From contig NZ_BJZP01000004.1 in assembly GCF_007992095.1 (NCBI RefSeq), positions 124,001-188,000 on the forward strand: a stretch of 64,000 bases of DNA, given 5' to 3'. This document shows positions 1-9,186 of the stretch, in pieces (position 1 is the stretch's first letter; each line of letters opens with the position of its first letter). Both the position numbers and the translations under genes were made by a program. Under the pieces are notes generated by a model. It did not search any database. It was not told where the DNA came from and saw only the letters and a list, made by a program, of their open reading frames with translations. Source of the stretch: Paenirhizobium naphthalenivorans. GTDB lineage: Bacteria; Pseudomonadota; Alphaproteobacteria; Rhizobiales; Rhizobiaceae.

Positions 1-431
1 CCCACACCTTCGACGCGATCAAGGAAAAATACGTCGACAGTGGCAAGGCCTATTTCATCGTTCGCGAATTCCCCTTCCCGGGAGACACCGCATCGCTCGC
101 AGCCTTCATGCTGGCGCGCTGCACCCCGGAAGAGCGTTACTTCCCATTCGTCTCGATGTTCATGAAGCAGCAGCGCAGCTGGGCGGCCCCGGCGGACAAC
201 GATGTACGCGGCGCCATGCTGCAATTGTCGAAACTGGGTGGTTTTACACAGGAGAGCTTCGACGCCTGCTTGACGAACCAGAAACTTGCCGGTGATGTAA
301 CTTCGGTCCGGGATCGTGGGGCCAAGGATTTCGGCGTTCAGTCGACGCCAACCTTCCTGATCAACGGCAAGAGCTATTCGGGAGACATGTCGGTTGATAC
401 CATGTCGGCGCTTATCGACAGCATGCTCTGA
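1..431 (+). CDS. DsbA-family thiol:disulfide oxidoreductase, C-terminal part (5' end outside window)
   Basis: An open frame enters from the left edge (codons in register from base 3) and ends at TGA 429-431. The roughly 142 visible residues read like the C-terminal half of a DsbA/Com1-type thioredoxin-fold protein: a strand of the type YFIVREFP, a helical insertion, and then the thioredoxin cis-proline motif in GVQSTPTFLING (TPTF). The family catalyses disulfide formation or isomerisation in the periplasm. The CxxC active site and any signal peptide would lie upstream of the window, so I cannot say whether this member is active. A strong terminator follows, so it is probably not co-transcribed with smc. 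A DsbA-like gene immediately before smc is, from memory, a common rhizobial arrangement. Confidence 0.85.
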   Translation, partial: HTFDAIKEKYVDSGKAYFIVREFPFPGDTASLAAFMLARCTPEERYFPFVSMFMKQQRSWAAPADNDVRGAMLQLSKLGGFTQESFDACLTNQKLAGDVTSVRDRGAKDFGVQSTPTFLINGKSYSGDMSVDTMSALIDSML

Positions 432-449
432 TCGGCGCACCGGCTTTTC

Positions 450-492
450 GACGGGCGACGGCGAAAGCCGTGCGCCCGTCTTTGTTGTTTTT
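450..492 (+). terminator. Rho-independent terminator after the DsbA-like gene
   Basis: The two arms GACGGGCG and CGCCCGTC, extended inward by ACGGC and GCCGT around a GAAA loop with one bulged G, form a near-perfect hairpin at 450-480. A T-rich run follows (481-492). It starts about 20 bases after the stop codon. Confidence 0.85.
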
Positions 493-544
493 GTCTTCTC
501 GCCAGCGGGGGGACGTGCCGAACGGAGTGAGGCGATGAGGGGGT

Positions 545-615
545 GGAATGTACGACGCTCGCCCTCACGCGGTCTAGCTGCCCACCTTCTGCCCGCTGGG
601 GAGAAGAGGGGGCTT
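545..615. repeat. RIME/REP-like palindromic intergenic repeat
   Basis: This GC-rich segment contains CCTTCTGCCC and GGGGAGAAGAGG arranged as an imperfect palindrome (about 584-610). Related palindromes with CTCTCCCC/GGGGAGAG or CTTCTCCCC/GGGGAGAAG arms occur at about 23.08, 32.08, 39.03 and 52.72 kb, all between genes. Dispersed rhizobial mosaic elements (RIME) have this kind of core. This copy runs up to the start of smc, and its purine-rich right arm lies just upstream of the start codon. Confidence 0.6.
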
Positions 616-620
616 GCGGC

Positions 621-3600
621 ATGAAGTTCAACCGTCTGCGTCTGCTCGGCTTCAAGTCCTTCGTCGAACCGAGCGAATTCATCATCGAACGTGGCCTGAC
701 TGGCGTCGTCGGGCCGAACGGCTGCGGCAAGTCGAATCTTGTCGAGGCGTTGCGCTGGGTGATGGGGGAAAACTCCTACAAGAACATGCGCGCGTCCGGC
801 ATGGACGACGTGATCTTCTCCGGCTCCGGCAATCGTCCCGCCCGCAACACGGCCGAGGTCGGTCTTTATCTCGACAATTCAGATCGCACCGCGCCCGCCG
901 CCTTTAACGATGCCGATGAAATTCAGGTGACGCGCCGTATCGAGCGCGGCGAAGGCTCGGTCTATCGTATCAACGGCAAGGAAGCCCGCGCCAAGGATGT
1001 GCAGCTGCTGTTCGCCGATGCCTCGACCGGCGCCCGATCGCCCTCGATGGTTGGCCAGGGCCGCATCGGCGAGCTGATCCAGGCCAAGCCCCAGGCGCGC
1101 CGCCAGTTGCTCGAAGAGGCCGCCGGGATTTCCGGCCTGCACTCTCGTCGCCACGAGGCCGAGCTTCGCCTGCGGGCCGCCGAAACCAATCTCGAACGGC
1201 TGGAGGACATCACCGCCCAGCTCGAAACACAGATCGAAAGCCTGAAGCGCCAGGCCCGCCAGGCCAACCGCTTCAAGATGCTGTCCGCCGACATCCGGGC
1301 GCATGAGGCCATGCTGTTGCACATCCGCTGGAGCCAGGCCAAGCAGGCTGAAGGCGAGGCGGAGAGCGCACTGAACCAGGCGACCTCGATTGTCGCGGAG
1401 AAGGCGCAGGCCCAGATGGAGGCGGCGAAGGCGCAAGGCATCGCCAGCCTCAAGATGCCGGAACTGCGCGAGGAGGAGGCGCGTTGCGCGGCTGCCTTGC
1501 AACGCCTGCAGATCGCCCGCACCCAGCTTGACGAGGAAGCTGGCCGGCTCTTGCGCCGCCGCGATGAACTCACCCGCCGCCTTGCCCAGCTTGGCGAGGA
1601 CATCCGCCGTGAGGAGCGTCTCGTCGCCGACAATGCCGAGGTGCTGGAGCGGCTGACGGCGGAGGAAGCCGAACTCGAGGACATCCTTGCCGATTCCGGC
1701 CGTTATGGCGAAGAGGCGCGCGTCACCTTCGAGGCGGCCACCGCGACGCTTGCCGACAGCGAGAAGCGTTTCACCGCGCTGACGTCGGAGCGCGCCGAAG
1801 CGGCAGCCGGCCGTAACCAGCTGGAACGGCTGATTCGTGATCTCGCCGACCGCCGCCAGCGGCTCGAACGCCAGGTGGCGGAGGCGAACGGTGAGCTGGA
1901 GCAGATCTCCACCCGGATCGCGGCACTGCCCGATCCGGAAGAAAAACGCGAGATGGTCGAGGCCGCCGAACAGGCGCTCGCCGATGCCGAGGCGATAACC
2001 GCAGAAGTCGAAGGCAGCCTCGCCGAGGCCCGCCGGGCCGAAGGCCTGACGCGCGCGCCGCTCGATGCCGCCCGCTCGAAGCTCAATGCGCTCGAAACCG
2101 AAGCGCGCACCATCGCCCGCATGCTGGCCTCTGCCGTATCTGGCGATTTCTCGCCGGTCGCCGAGGAACTCACCGTCGATCGCGGCTTTGAGACCGCCGT
2201 GGGCGCAGCACTGGGCGACGATCTCGATAGCCCGCTTGACGCAGAGGCCCCCGCCCATTGGATGCTCAACGGCGATGGATCGAGCGATCCGGCGCTGCCG
2301 GCTGGCGTCGACGTCCTTCTCTCCCATGTGGAGGCGCCTGCCGCTCTCACCCGCCGGCTCCGCCAGATCGGTGTGGTGGCCGATGCGGCGGCCGCGCTGT
2401 CACTGATGCCCCGGCTGCTGCCCGGCCAGCGCCTCCTCACCCGCGAAGGCGCGGTCTATCGTTGGGACGGCCATGTCAGGGGTTCGGAAGCGCCGAGTGC
2501 GGCCGCTCTTCGTCTTGCCCAGAAGAACCGCCTGTCGGAGATCGAAGCGGAAGTCGAGGAGGCGCAATACGCGCTTGCCGATGCCGAGGAGCGGCTGGCC
2601 GAAGCGCTCGATGCGATTCGTCTCGAAGAGACCCGGCTGGCCGAGGCGCGCGACAGGCAGCGTCTGTGCGTTCGCCAGCTTGCCGAATCGCGCGAGGCGC
2701 TGACCCAGGCCGAGCGCGCCTCGGGCGACCTGATCCGCCGCCGTGTCGTCATCGAAGAGGCGGTGAATGGTCTGAAAGGCCAGATCGAGGAAGCGCTCGA
2801 ACAGGAGGAAAACGCCCGCATCGAGATCGAGGAAACGCCCGATCTTTCCGCGCTCGATGCCAAGTTGCGCGAGGCCGAGGCGGAGGTCGCGACCGATCGC
2901 GGCCGTGTGGCCGAAGCCCGGGCCCGTTTCGAGGGATTGGCCCGCGAGGACGAAAGTCGCCGCCGCCGCATTCTCGCGATCCGTCAGGAGCGTTCGACCT
3001 GGCAGACGCGGGCACGAAGCGCCGAGGAGCATATCGCCACGCTACGCGACCGCATGGCCGAGGCCGAGGACGAAATGATCGGGCTGGAAATGGCGCCCGA
3101 CGAGGTTGAGGAAAAACGCCGCGCCTTGATGAACGAGCTGGAGAAGGCGGAAAGCGCACGGCGCGCCGCCGCCGATCGGTTGGTCGAGGCCGAAAGCCGC
3201 CAGCGCGAGGTCGACCAGAAGGCCGCCGCCGCCTTGTCCGAACTGGCCGAAAGCCGCGAAAAGCGCGGCCGCGCCGAGGAAAGACTGGTCTCCGCCCGCG
3301 ACTGGCGCAAAGAGGCCGAGACCCGCATCCACGAGGCGCTGGCTGTGCCGCCGCACGAGGCCTTCCGCCTGACCGGCCTCAAGGACCCGTCGGAAATTCC
3401 GGATTTGCGCGAAGTCGAGCGCGACCTCGACCGTCTGCGCATCGAGCGCGAACGCCTCGGCGCTGTCAACCTGCGCGCCGACGAGGAGCAGAAGGAACTG
3501 TCGGAGCGGCTCGCCGCGCTGATCAAGGAGCGCGACGACATCATCGACGCGATCAAGAAGTTGCGCGGCGCGATCCAAAGCCTCAACCGCGAGGGCCGCG

Positions 3601-4088
3601 AACGCCTGATCGCCGCCTTCGACGTGGTCAACGCCCAGTTCCAGCGGCTTTTCACCCACCTGTTCAATGGCGGCACCGCCGAGTTGCAGCTGATCGAGAG
3701 CGATGATCCGCTGGAGGCCGGCCTCGAAATCCTGGCCCGCCCGCCGGGCAAGAAGCCGCAGACCATGACACTGCTGTCGGGCGGCGAGCAGGCGCTGACC
3801 GCCATGGCGTTGATCTTCGCGGTCTTCCTCACCAACCCCGCGCCGATCTGCGTTCTGGACGAGGTGGACGCCCCGCTCGACGACCACAATGTCGAGCGCT
3901 ACTGCAATCTTATGGACGAAATGGCGGCTTCGACGGAGACGCGCTTCGTCGTCATCACCCACAATCCCATCACCATGGCCCGCATGAACCGCCTGTTCGG
4001 CGTCACCATGGCCGAGCAGGGCGTATCCCAGCTCGTTTCGGTCGACCTGCAGACAGCGGAAGCGTTGCGCGAACGGGACGCTGTCTAG
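621..4088 (+). CDS. smc: Chromosome segregation protein SMC
   Basis: This 1155-residue SMC ATPase compacts and resolves the chromosome as a dimer, normally with ScpA and ScpB. The N-terminal head has Walker A GPNGCGKSN (about 31-39). Two long coiled-coil arms flank a hinge at roughly 500-640. The C-terminal head has the ABC signature LLSGGEQ (S at about 1053) and the Walker B/D-loop ICVLDEVDAPLDD. Its length is normal for alphaproteobacterial SMC. I chose ATG 621 because MKFNRLRLLGFKSF is the canonical N-terminus. The frame is open upstream to an ATG at 543, but that extension is repeat DNA. The purine-rich AGAAGAGGGGG before the start belongs to the RIME-like repeat and may serve as the ribosome binding site. 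Confidence 0.98.
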   Translation: MKFNRLRLLGFKSFVEPSEFIIERGLTGVVGPNGCGKSNLVEALRWVMGENSYKNMRASGMDDVIFSGSGNRPARNTAEVGLYLDNSDRTAPAAFNDADEIQVTRRIERGEGSVYRINGKEARAKDVQLLFADASTGARSPSMVGQGRIGELIQAKPQARRQLLEEAAGISGLHSRRHEAELRLRAAETNLERLEDITAQLETQIESLKRQARQANRFKMLSADIRAHEAMLLHIRWSQAKQAEGEAESALNQATSIVAEKAQAQMEAAKAQGIASLKMPELREEEARCAAALQRLQIARTQLDEEAGRLLRRRDELTRRLAQLGEDIRREERLVADNAEVLERLTAEEAELEDILADSGRYGEEARVTFEAATATLADSEKRFTALTSERAEAAAGRNQLERLIRDLADRRQRLERQVAEANGELEQISTRIAALPDPEEKREMVEAAEQALADAEAITAEVEGSLAEARRAEGLTRAPLDAARSKLNALETEARTIARMLASAVSGDFSPVAEELTVDRGFETAVGAALGDDLDSPLDAEAPAHWMLNGDGSSDPALPAGVDVLLSHVEAPAALTRRLRQIGVVADAAAALSLMPRLLPGQRLLTREGAVYRWDGHVRGSEAPSAAALRLAQKNRLSEIEAEVEEAQYALADAEERLAEALDAIRLEETRLAEARDRQRLCVRQLAESREALTQAERASGDLIRRRVVIEEAVNGLKGQIEEALEQEENARIEIEETPDLSALDAKLREAEAEVATDRGRVAEARARFEGLAREDESRRRRILAIRQERSTWQTRARSAEEHIATLRDRMAEAEDEMIGLEMAPDEVEEKRRALMNELEKAESARRAAADRLVEAESRQREVDQKAAAALSELAESREKRGRAEERLVSARDWRKEAETRIHEALAVPPHEAFRLTGLKDPSEIPDLREVERDLDRLRIERERLGAVNLRADEEQKELSERLAALIKERDDIIDAIKKLRGAIQSLNREGRERLIAAFDVVNAQFQRLFTHLFNGGTAELQLIESDDPLEAGLEILARPPGKKPQTMTLLSGGEQALTAMALIFAVFLTNPAPICVLDEVDAPLDDHNVERYCNLMDEMAASTETRFVVITHNPITMARMNRLFGVTMAEQGVSQLVSVDLQTAEALRERDAV

Positions 4089-4153
4089 AATGTTCCAATT
4101 TGACCAGGAAACACCTGCGCTTCAAATCAGGTCATGACTGTTGAGATTGGCCG

Positions 4154-5065
4154 TCAAGCCGCCAGTATCAGGCAGTCGCGACCTTCGTTCTTGGCCTGAT
4201 AGAGCGCCTGATCGGCGCGCGAATAGGCGGACTGTGGCGTATCATCGGCTCTGATTTGGGTGAGCCCGGCCGAAAAAGTGTAGGTGAATTCCGGATCGTC
4301 TGGAATCGGACGACGCTTATGGATAGCCGCGAATACCCGCTCGATGATTGTCTTGGCGTGGATGATCGAAGTATCCGGCATGATGAGCATGAACTCCTCG
4401 CCGCCGATGCGGCCAAAACCGTCACGTAACCGGATGGTTTGCTGGACCGTGCGGGCGAAATCGACGAGAACCAGATCGCCGGCCTGATGTCCAAAGCGAT
4501 CGTTGATCTGCTTGAAAAAATCGAGATCGAAGAGGCAGAGGCAGCCGCCGCGCGATTGCGAAACATGGGCTCCGTTCAGCAGGTTCTCCAGCATGAACCA
4601 CATGTGGCGGCGGTTGGAGATATCGGTCAGCTCATCGGTTTGGGAGGCACGGGTGGCGAAGTCGCGCAACTGTCGCAGTTCACGCTCCTCCGTCCTCAAC
4701 TCGGTAATGTCGGTTGCGATATAGAGCATCCAGCCATCCGGCAGGATCGTTTCGACGACCCACAACCAGCGGCCGTCTATCAGATCGGCCTCGAAGGCCC
4801 GACGCTGCAGCTTGCCGCGTCGCGCAATGGCCGAAGCGAGCCAGGCATCTATATCGGGATGGGTGATGATAGCGCCACGTCCCAATTGCCAGTTACGCCG
4901 CATTAAATCCGACCACAAGGGCGTTTCGTCCGGCTCCACGTAATAGCTGGCGCGAAAGGCGGCATTGGCATAGCGCAGCCGATCGTCTGGATCATAGACG
5001 GCAACCAGGGCCGCTGATTGCTCGTGCAACTCAGCCAGTTTTTGGGAAACTTGCTCCGTCAACAC
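4154..5065 (-). CDS. PAS-GGDEF diguanylate cyclase
   Basis: This 303-residue protein is predicted to make cyclic di-GMP. Residues about 20-125 form a PAS-like sensor segment (YDPDDRLRYANAAF, ending in DITELR), followed by a short helix and a GGDEF domain from about 143. The active site is GGEEF at 221-225, an accepted catalytic variant. RLRD at 212-215 sits exactly five residues before it, which is the product-inhibition I-site RxxD. No membrane segment or signal peptide is visible, so it is probably cytosolic. The start is GTG at 5063-5065 (TTG follows), with AGGA about 14 bases upstream and an in-frame stop shortly before. It is convergent with smc, 65 bases apart. Confidence 0.93.
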   Translation of the reverse strand: MLTEQVSQKLAELHEQSAALVAVYDPDDRLRYANAAFRASYYVEPDETPLWSDLMRRNWQLGRGAIITHPDIDAWLASAIARRGKLQRRAFEADLIDGRWLWVVETILPDGWMLYIATDITELRTEERELRQLRDFATRASQTDELTDISNRRHMWFMLENLLNGAHVSQSRGGCLCLFDLDFFKQINDRFGHQAGDLVLVDFARTVQQTIRLRDGFGRIGGEEFMLIMPDTSIIHAKTIIERVFAAIHKRRPIPDDPEFTYTFSAGLTQIRADDTPQSAYSRADQALYQAKNEGRDCLILAA

Positions 5066-5445
5066 CTTCAGCCGATTCCTATCGTCTCATTCGCTCAAGT
5101 GGTGAATATGCGCCGAAACGATGAAATATGAATAAATTGCGGAATTTGAGTGCATGAATTCCTGCGATGAGCGTGACCGGAGCCGTTGCCGACCGGAGGT
5201 GGCCGACGTTACGACAAGATCTTCCGTCAGGCAAATGTGCTTGCGTCGAGTGCTGCTTGCTCATCTGTTCGATGGTCGTCATCGACAGCTCTCCCCTCTG
5301 ACGGCGGCAGGACTGCGGCGTGGCTTGCCGCTCTCCTCTTGGTGAGATTGCGCCTTTTGCCGATTGCGGTCTTCACAATGGCCGGGCTTCGCGAAAGGAT
5401 GGGGCAATTCGTCATGTCCGAATCGATGCGGGAGAAATAAATTCC
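5066..5445. other. Intergenic region between the PAS-GGDEF gene and the Ivy-like gene
   Basis: This divergent spacer of 380 bases should hold both promoters. I see no convincing -35/-10 pair. A 67-codon minus-strand frame (5079-5282) has GGGGAG eight bases before its ATG and ends 13 bases before the cyclase start. Its composition is not protein-like, so I do not call it a gene. Confidence 0.4.
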
Positions 5446-5889
5446 ATGAGCAAAGGGAAACTGCGAAGGGTCGCCGCGTCGGTCTTTCTGCTTTGCCTCT
5501 GTCTGACGGCCATCCCCTTTTCCATCGCGGCGGGCGCTGAGCTTTCCCTGTCCGGCAATTTCCTCCCCGCCGTCGTTGCCGGCTCCAAGCCCCATCGGGA
5601 GGCGCTGACCGGTCTTATCCACGGCAAGCGCGGCCTTCCCTCCTGGGTGCGCAATATGGTGAGTCGTGACCGATATGTGGCGCTTGCCTCGAAGCGGGTG
5701 GAGGTCGAGGACAAGCCGATGCAGCTCTTTTCCGCCTGCCAGCCTGGCAATTGCCCGGCAAGCGCGGTCCGCCTGCTCTATTCCAAGGACGGCAAGCGGG
5801 CGGTGATGCGGATCTCCGACATGAAGCTCGGCACGGTCGTGCTCGGATCGCCGACCCCTGCCGAAGCGGCTGTCCTGGCCGCTGAATGA
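5446..5889 (+). CDS. Ivy-family periplasmic lysozyme inhibitor homologue
   Basis: The product has 147 residues: a basic N-terminus (MSKGKLRR), a hydrophobic core and an AxA-type cleavage region, i.e. a signal peptide for export. The mature part matches the layout of Ivy (inhibitor of vertebrate lysozyme): a LPSWV segment, then a loop bounded by two cysteines, FSACQPGNC, then a strand LLYSKDGKRAVM. In E. coli Ivy the loop is CKPHDC, whose histidine enters the lysozyme active site. Here it is CQPGNC, so both cysteines and the proline are kept but the histidine is not. It may protect peptidoglycan from host or endogenous muramidases. Start ATG 5446 was chosen for the GGAG at 5431 and because the signal peptide begins there. 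The gene appears monocistronic. Confidence 0.75.
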   Translation: MSKGKLRRVAASVFLLCLCLTAIPFSIAAGAELSLSGNFLPAVVAGSKPHREALTGLIHGKRGLPSWVRNMVSRDRYVALASKRVEVEDKPMQLFSACQPGNCPASAVRLLYSKDGKRAVMRISDMKLGTVVLGSPTPAEAAVLAAE

Positions 5890-6036
5890 GCTTCGGGGCT
5901 TTGAGCAAGCCTTTTGGTATGCGTTCTCCGTCGCAATTATGATGCGATGCAACATAATCCTGTGTACGCGGCGTTTTCATTCCGTCACATATGCTGTAAA
6001 CCATCGAAAAATAGCCTGTTCGGGTGGAGATGAGGC

Positions 6037-8715
6037 ATGACGAAATGGGTTTACACCTTCGGCGACGGAGCTGCTGAGGGGAGTGCGGCCGACCGCAATT
6101 TTCTGGGTGGCAAGGGCGCCAATCTCGCCGAGATGGCGAGTCTCGGTCTTCCGGTGCCCCCCGGCCTGACCATCGTCACCGATGCCTGCACTTTCTATTA
6201 CCAGAACGGCCGCAGCCTGCCGGACGACCTGAAGGCTCAGGTGCTTGACGGCATCAAGGCCATGGAGGCGGTGACCGGTCGTGGCTTTGGCGACACCAGT
6301 TTGCCGCTTCTGCTCTCGGTCCGCTCCGGTGCCCGTACCTCGATGCCGGGCATGATGGATACCGTCCTCAATCTCGGCCTCAACGACCAGACCGTCGAGG
6401 CGCTCGGTCATAATGCCGGCGACGCGCGCTTCGCCTGGGACAGCTATCGCCGCTTCATCCAGATGTATGCCGATGTCGTCATGGGCATCGACCACGAGGT
6501 CTTCGCGGAAATTCTCGAGGACGAGAAGGCCCGGTTCGGCCACGAACTCGATACGGATCTTTCGGCGGTCGAGTGGCAGCATGTGACCGGCCTCTACAAG
6601 GAGGTGATCGAGGAATCGCTCGGCGAACCCTTCCCGCAGGACCCGCATGTCCAGCTCTGGGGGGCGATCGGCGCAGTTTTCGCCAGCTGGATGAATCCGC
6701 GCGCTGTCACTTACCGCCATCTTCACGCCATTCCCGCCGAATGGGGCACTGCCGTCACCGTGCAGGCCATGGTCTTCGGGAATCTGGGTTCGACCTCGGC
6801 AACCGGCGTCGCCTTCACCCGCAACCCCTCGACCGGGGAAAAGGCGCTCTACGGCGAATTCCTGGTCAATGCGCAAGGCGAGGACGTCGTCGCCGGCATC
6901 CGCACGCCCCAATCGATCACCGAGGCCGCGCGCATCGACAGCGGGTCCGACAAGCCGTCGCTGGAAAAGGTCATGCCTGAGGCCTTCGCCGAATTCGGCC
7001 GCATCTGCGACCGGCTGGAAGCGCACTATCGTGACATGCAGGATCTCGAATTCACCATCGAGCGCGGCAAGCTGTGGATGCTGCAGGCCCGCTCGGGCAA
7101 GCGCACCACCAAGGCGGCGATGAAGATCGCCGTCGACATGGTCGCCGAAGGGGTGATCACGCAGGAGGAGGCGGTGCTGCGCATCGACCCGTCCTCGCTC
7201 GACCAGCTTCTGCACCCGACCATCGACCCGAAGGTCGAGCGCCATATCATCGGTTCCGGCCTGCCGGCCTCGCCGGGGGCGGCGACCGGCGCCATCGTCT
7301 TCACCGCCGAAGAAGCGGTGATCGCTGCGGAGGAGGGCCGCAAGGTCATTCTCGTGCGCGTCGAGACGAGTCCTGAGGACATTCACGGCATGCATGCCGC
7401 CGAGGGCATTCTGACCACCCGCGGCGGCATGACCAGCCACGCCGCAGTGGTCGCGCGCGGCATGGGCATCCCCTGTGTCGCCGGTGCCGGCACCATGCGC
7501 GTCGATCTGAGGAACGAACTGCTGGTCGGCATGGGCGTCACGCTGGGAAAGGGTGCGGTCATCACCATCGACGGTTCCTCCGGCCAGGTGCTGAAGGGCG
7601 AGGTTCCCATGCTCCAGCCGGAGCTTTCCGGCGATTTCGCCCAGTTGATGCAATGGGCCGACAAGGCCCGTCGCATGACGGTGCGCACCAATGCCGATAC
7701 GCCGGTCGATGCGCGCGCGGCGCGCTCTTTCGGCGCCGAGGGTATCGGTCTTTGCCGCACCGAGCATATGTTCTTCGAGGGTGACCGCATTCAGGTGATG
7801 CGCGAGATGATCCTGGCCGAGGATGAAGCGGGACGCCGTGTCGCTCTCGACAAGCTATTGCCGATGCAGCGTTCCGACTTCACCGAGCTCTTCGCCATCA
7901 TGCATGGTCTGCCGGTGACGATCCGCCTGCTCGACCCGCCGCTGCACGAATTCCTGCCGAAGACGGAAGAAGAAATCGCCGAAGTCGCGAGCGCCATGGG
8001 TATGGAGGCGCAGCTTCTCAGCCAGCGGGTGGATGCCCTGCACGAGTTCAATCCCATGCTCGGCCATCGCGGCTGCCGCCTTGCCATCTCCTACCCGGAG
8101 ATCGCCGAAATGCAGGCCCGCGCCATCTTCGAGGCTGCGGTCGCCGCCGCCCGCGAGACCGGTGCCGCCGTTGTGCCCGAGATCATGGTGCCGCTGGTCG
8201 GCCTGAAAGCCGAGCTCGATTACGTCAAGGCGCTGATCGACAAGGTGGCCAAGGCGGTCATGACCGAGGCCGGACTGGATATTTCCTATCTCGTGGGCAC
8301 GATGATCGAGCTGCCGCGCGCCGCCCTTCGCGCCCATGTCATCGCCGAGGCCGCCGAATTCTTCTCCTTCGGCACCAACGATTTGACCCAGACCACCTTT
8401 GGCATTTCGCGCGACGACGCCTCGGCCTTCATTCCGACTTACCAGCGCAAGGGCATCATCGAACAGGACCCCTTCATCTCGCTCGATTTCGACGGTGTCG
8501 GGGAACTGATCCGCATCGCCGCCGAGCGCGGCCGCAAGACCCGGCCCGACATGAAGCTCGGCATCTGCGGCGAGCACGGCGGCGATCCGGCCTCGATCCA
8601 TTTCTGTGAAAGCGCCAACCTCGACTATGTCTCCTGCTCGCCCTTCCGCGTGCCGATCGCGAGACTGTCGGCGGCGCAGGCGGCGATCGGCAGTGCGGCC
8701 AAGGTCGATCACTGA
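6037..8715 (+). CDS. ppdK: Pyruvate, phosphate dikinase
   Basis: This 892-residue cytosolic enzyme interconverts pyruvate + ATP + Pi and phosphoenolpyruvate + AMP + PPi, linking glycolysis and gluconeogenesis. The order is the family's: an N-terminal nucleotide-binding domain (GGKGANLAEM near residue 26, RSGARTSMPGMMDT near 92), a central swivelling phosphohistidine domain with RGGMTSHAAV (H468), and a C-terminal PEP/pyruvate barrel with the active-site cysteine in GICGEHGGDP (C844). The length is standard. The start ATG at 6037 has GGTGGAG about 10 bases upstream. It is a single gene with no evident operon partner. Confidence 0.98.
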   Translation: MTKWVYTFGDGAAEGSAADRNFLGGKGANLAEMASLGLPVPPGLTIVTDACTFYYQNGRSLPDDLKAQVLDGIKAMEAVTGRGFGDTSLPLLLSVRSGARTSMPGMMDTVLNLGLNDQTVEALGHNAGDARFAWDSYRRFIQMYADVVMGIDHEVFAEILEDEKARFGHELDTDLSAVEWQHVTGLYKEVIEESLGEPFPQDPHVQLWGAIGAVFASWMNPRAVTYRHLHAIPAEWGTAVTVQAMVFGNLGSTSATGVAFTRNPSTGEKALYGEFLVNAQGEDVVAGIRTPQSITEAARIDSGSDKPSLEKVMPEAFAEFGRICDRLEAHYRDMQDLEFTIERGKLWMLQARSGKRTTKAAMKIAVDMVAEGVITQEEAVLRIDPSSLDQLLHPTIDPKVERHIIGSGLPASPGAATGAIVFTAEEAVIAAEEGRKVILVRVETSPEDIHGMHAAEGILTTRGGMTSHAAVVARGMGIPCVAGAGTMRVDLRNELLVGMGVTLGKGAVITIDGSSGQVLKGEVPMLQPELSGDFAQLMQWADKARRMTVRTNADTPVDARAARSFGAEGIGLCRTEHMFFEGDRIQVMREMILAEDEAGRRVALDKLLPMQRSDFTELFAIMHGLPVTIRLLDPPLHEFLPKTEEEIAEVASAMGMEAQLLSQRVDALHEFNPMLGHRGCRLAISYPEIAEMQARAIFEAAVAAARETGAAVVPEIMVPLVGLKAELDYVKALIDKVAKAVMTEAGLDISYLVGTMIELPRAALRAHVIAEAAEFFSFGTNDLTQTTFGISRDDASAFIPTYQRKGIIEQDPFISLDFDGVGELIRIAAERGRKTRPDMKLGICGEHGGDPASIHFCESANLDYVSCSPFRVPIARLSAAQAAIGSAAKVDH

Positions 8716-8733
8716 GACCTGACACGCGGTTTG

Positions 8734-9066
8734 TTAGCCCGGCACCGCCGGCACCTCGCGCCGCAGGTCCGGCTCGTCATGAATGAAGGTGATCTGTAAC
8801 GTCGCCATGCGCTCGGCCGCCGGATCGGAGGGAGCCGGTTCGGCTGCTGGTTCGTCGACCACAATGCCGCCATCGCGCAGCGCCGCGATGAGGGCAGGGC
8901 AGGCGCCGGCCGCAAGCGTCAGGCGAATGGTATTCATCATGTTGGAATACATCCGCACGTCGTCGATCCATCCGCCGAGCGTGTTCACGGTGTCGAAGAC
9001 GAAACGCGTCGCATCCCTGCGTTCGCGTCGCGTGATGGCGGAAAGCATCAAGATCGGCACCATCAT
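8734..9066 (-). CDS. Conserved hypothetical protein, 110 residues
   Basis: I do not recognise the family. The N-terminal 75 residues are mixed helical (FDTVNTLGGWIDDVRMYSNM, then IRLTLAAGACPALIAALRDG). The C-terminal third is acidic and proline-rich (EPAAEPAPSDPAAE). There is no signal peptide or membrane span. Two consecutive ATG codons open the frame (9061-9066), and AGGG lies about seven bases before the first. It is convergent with ppdK (18-base gap) and divergent from the membrane protein gene at 9187. I take it as real because of its composition, the tight packing and the ribosome binding site. Confidence 0.65.
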   Translation of the reverse strand: MMVPILMLSAITRRERRDATRFVFDTVNTLGGWIDDVRMYSNMMNTIRLTLAAGACPALIAALRDGGIVVDEPAAEPAPSDPAAERMATLQITFIHDEPDLRREVPAVPG

Positions 9067-9186
9067 TTGCCAGCCCTATGTCATTGGTTCGCCGGGATTG
9101 TCGCGCGTATTGATGACAAAGCAAGCGGTTTGTGGAATAGCCGGTTCCAGCCTTTCAAGCGAGACAACAGGAATACCGGACCGCCA

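Noticed and set aside
879-2327. 482-codon open frame antisense to smc
   Set aside because: The + strand is certainly smc. In this GC-rich DNA the third-position bias gives long antisense frames; the translation is Arg/Gly/Leu-rich without motifs.
5079-5282. 67-codon minus-strand frame with GGGGAG before its ATG, just upstream of the PAS-GGDEF gene
   Set aside because: The ribosome site is tolerable, but the translation is not protein-like and no family is recognised; it would need conservation evidence.
5977-7767. 596-codon frame antisense to ppdK
   Set aside because: Antisense shadow of a clear ppdK; low-complexity Asp/His/Arg-rich translation with no domain.
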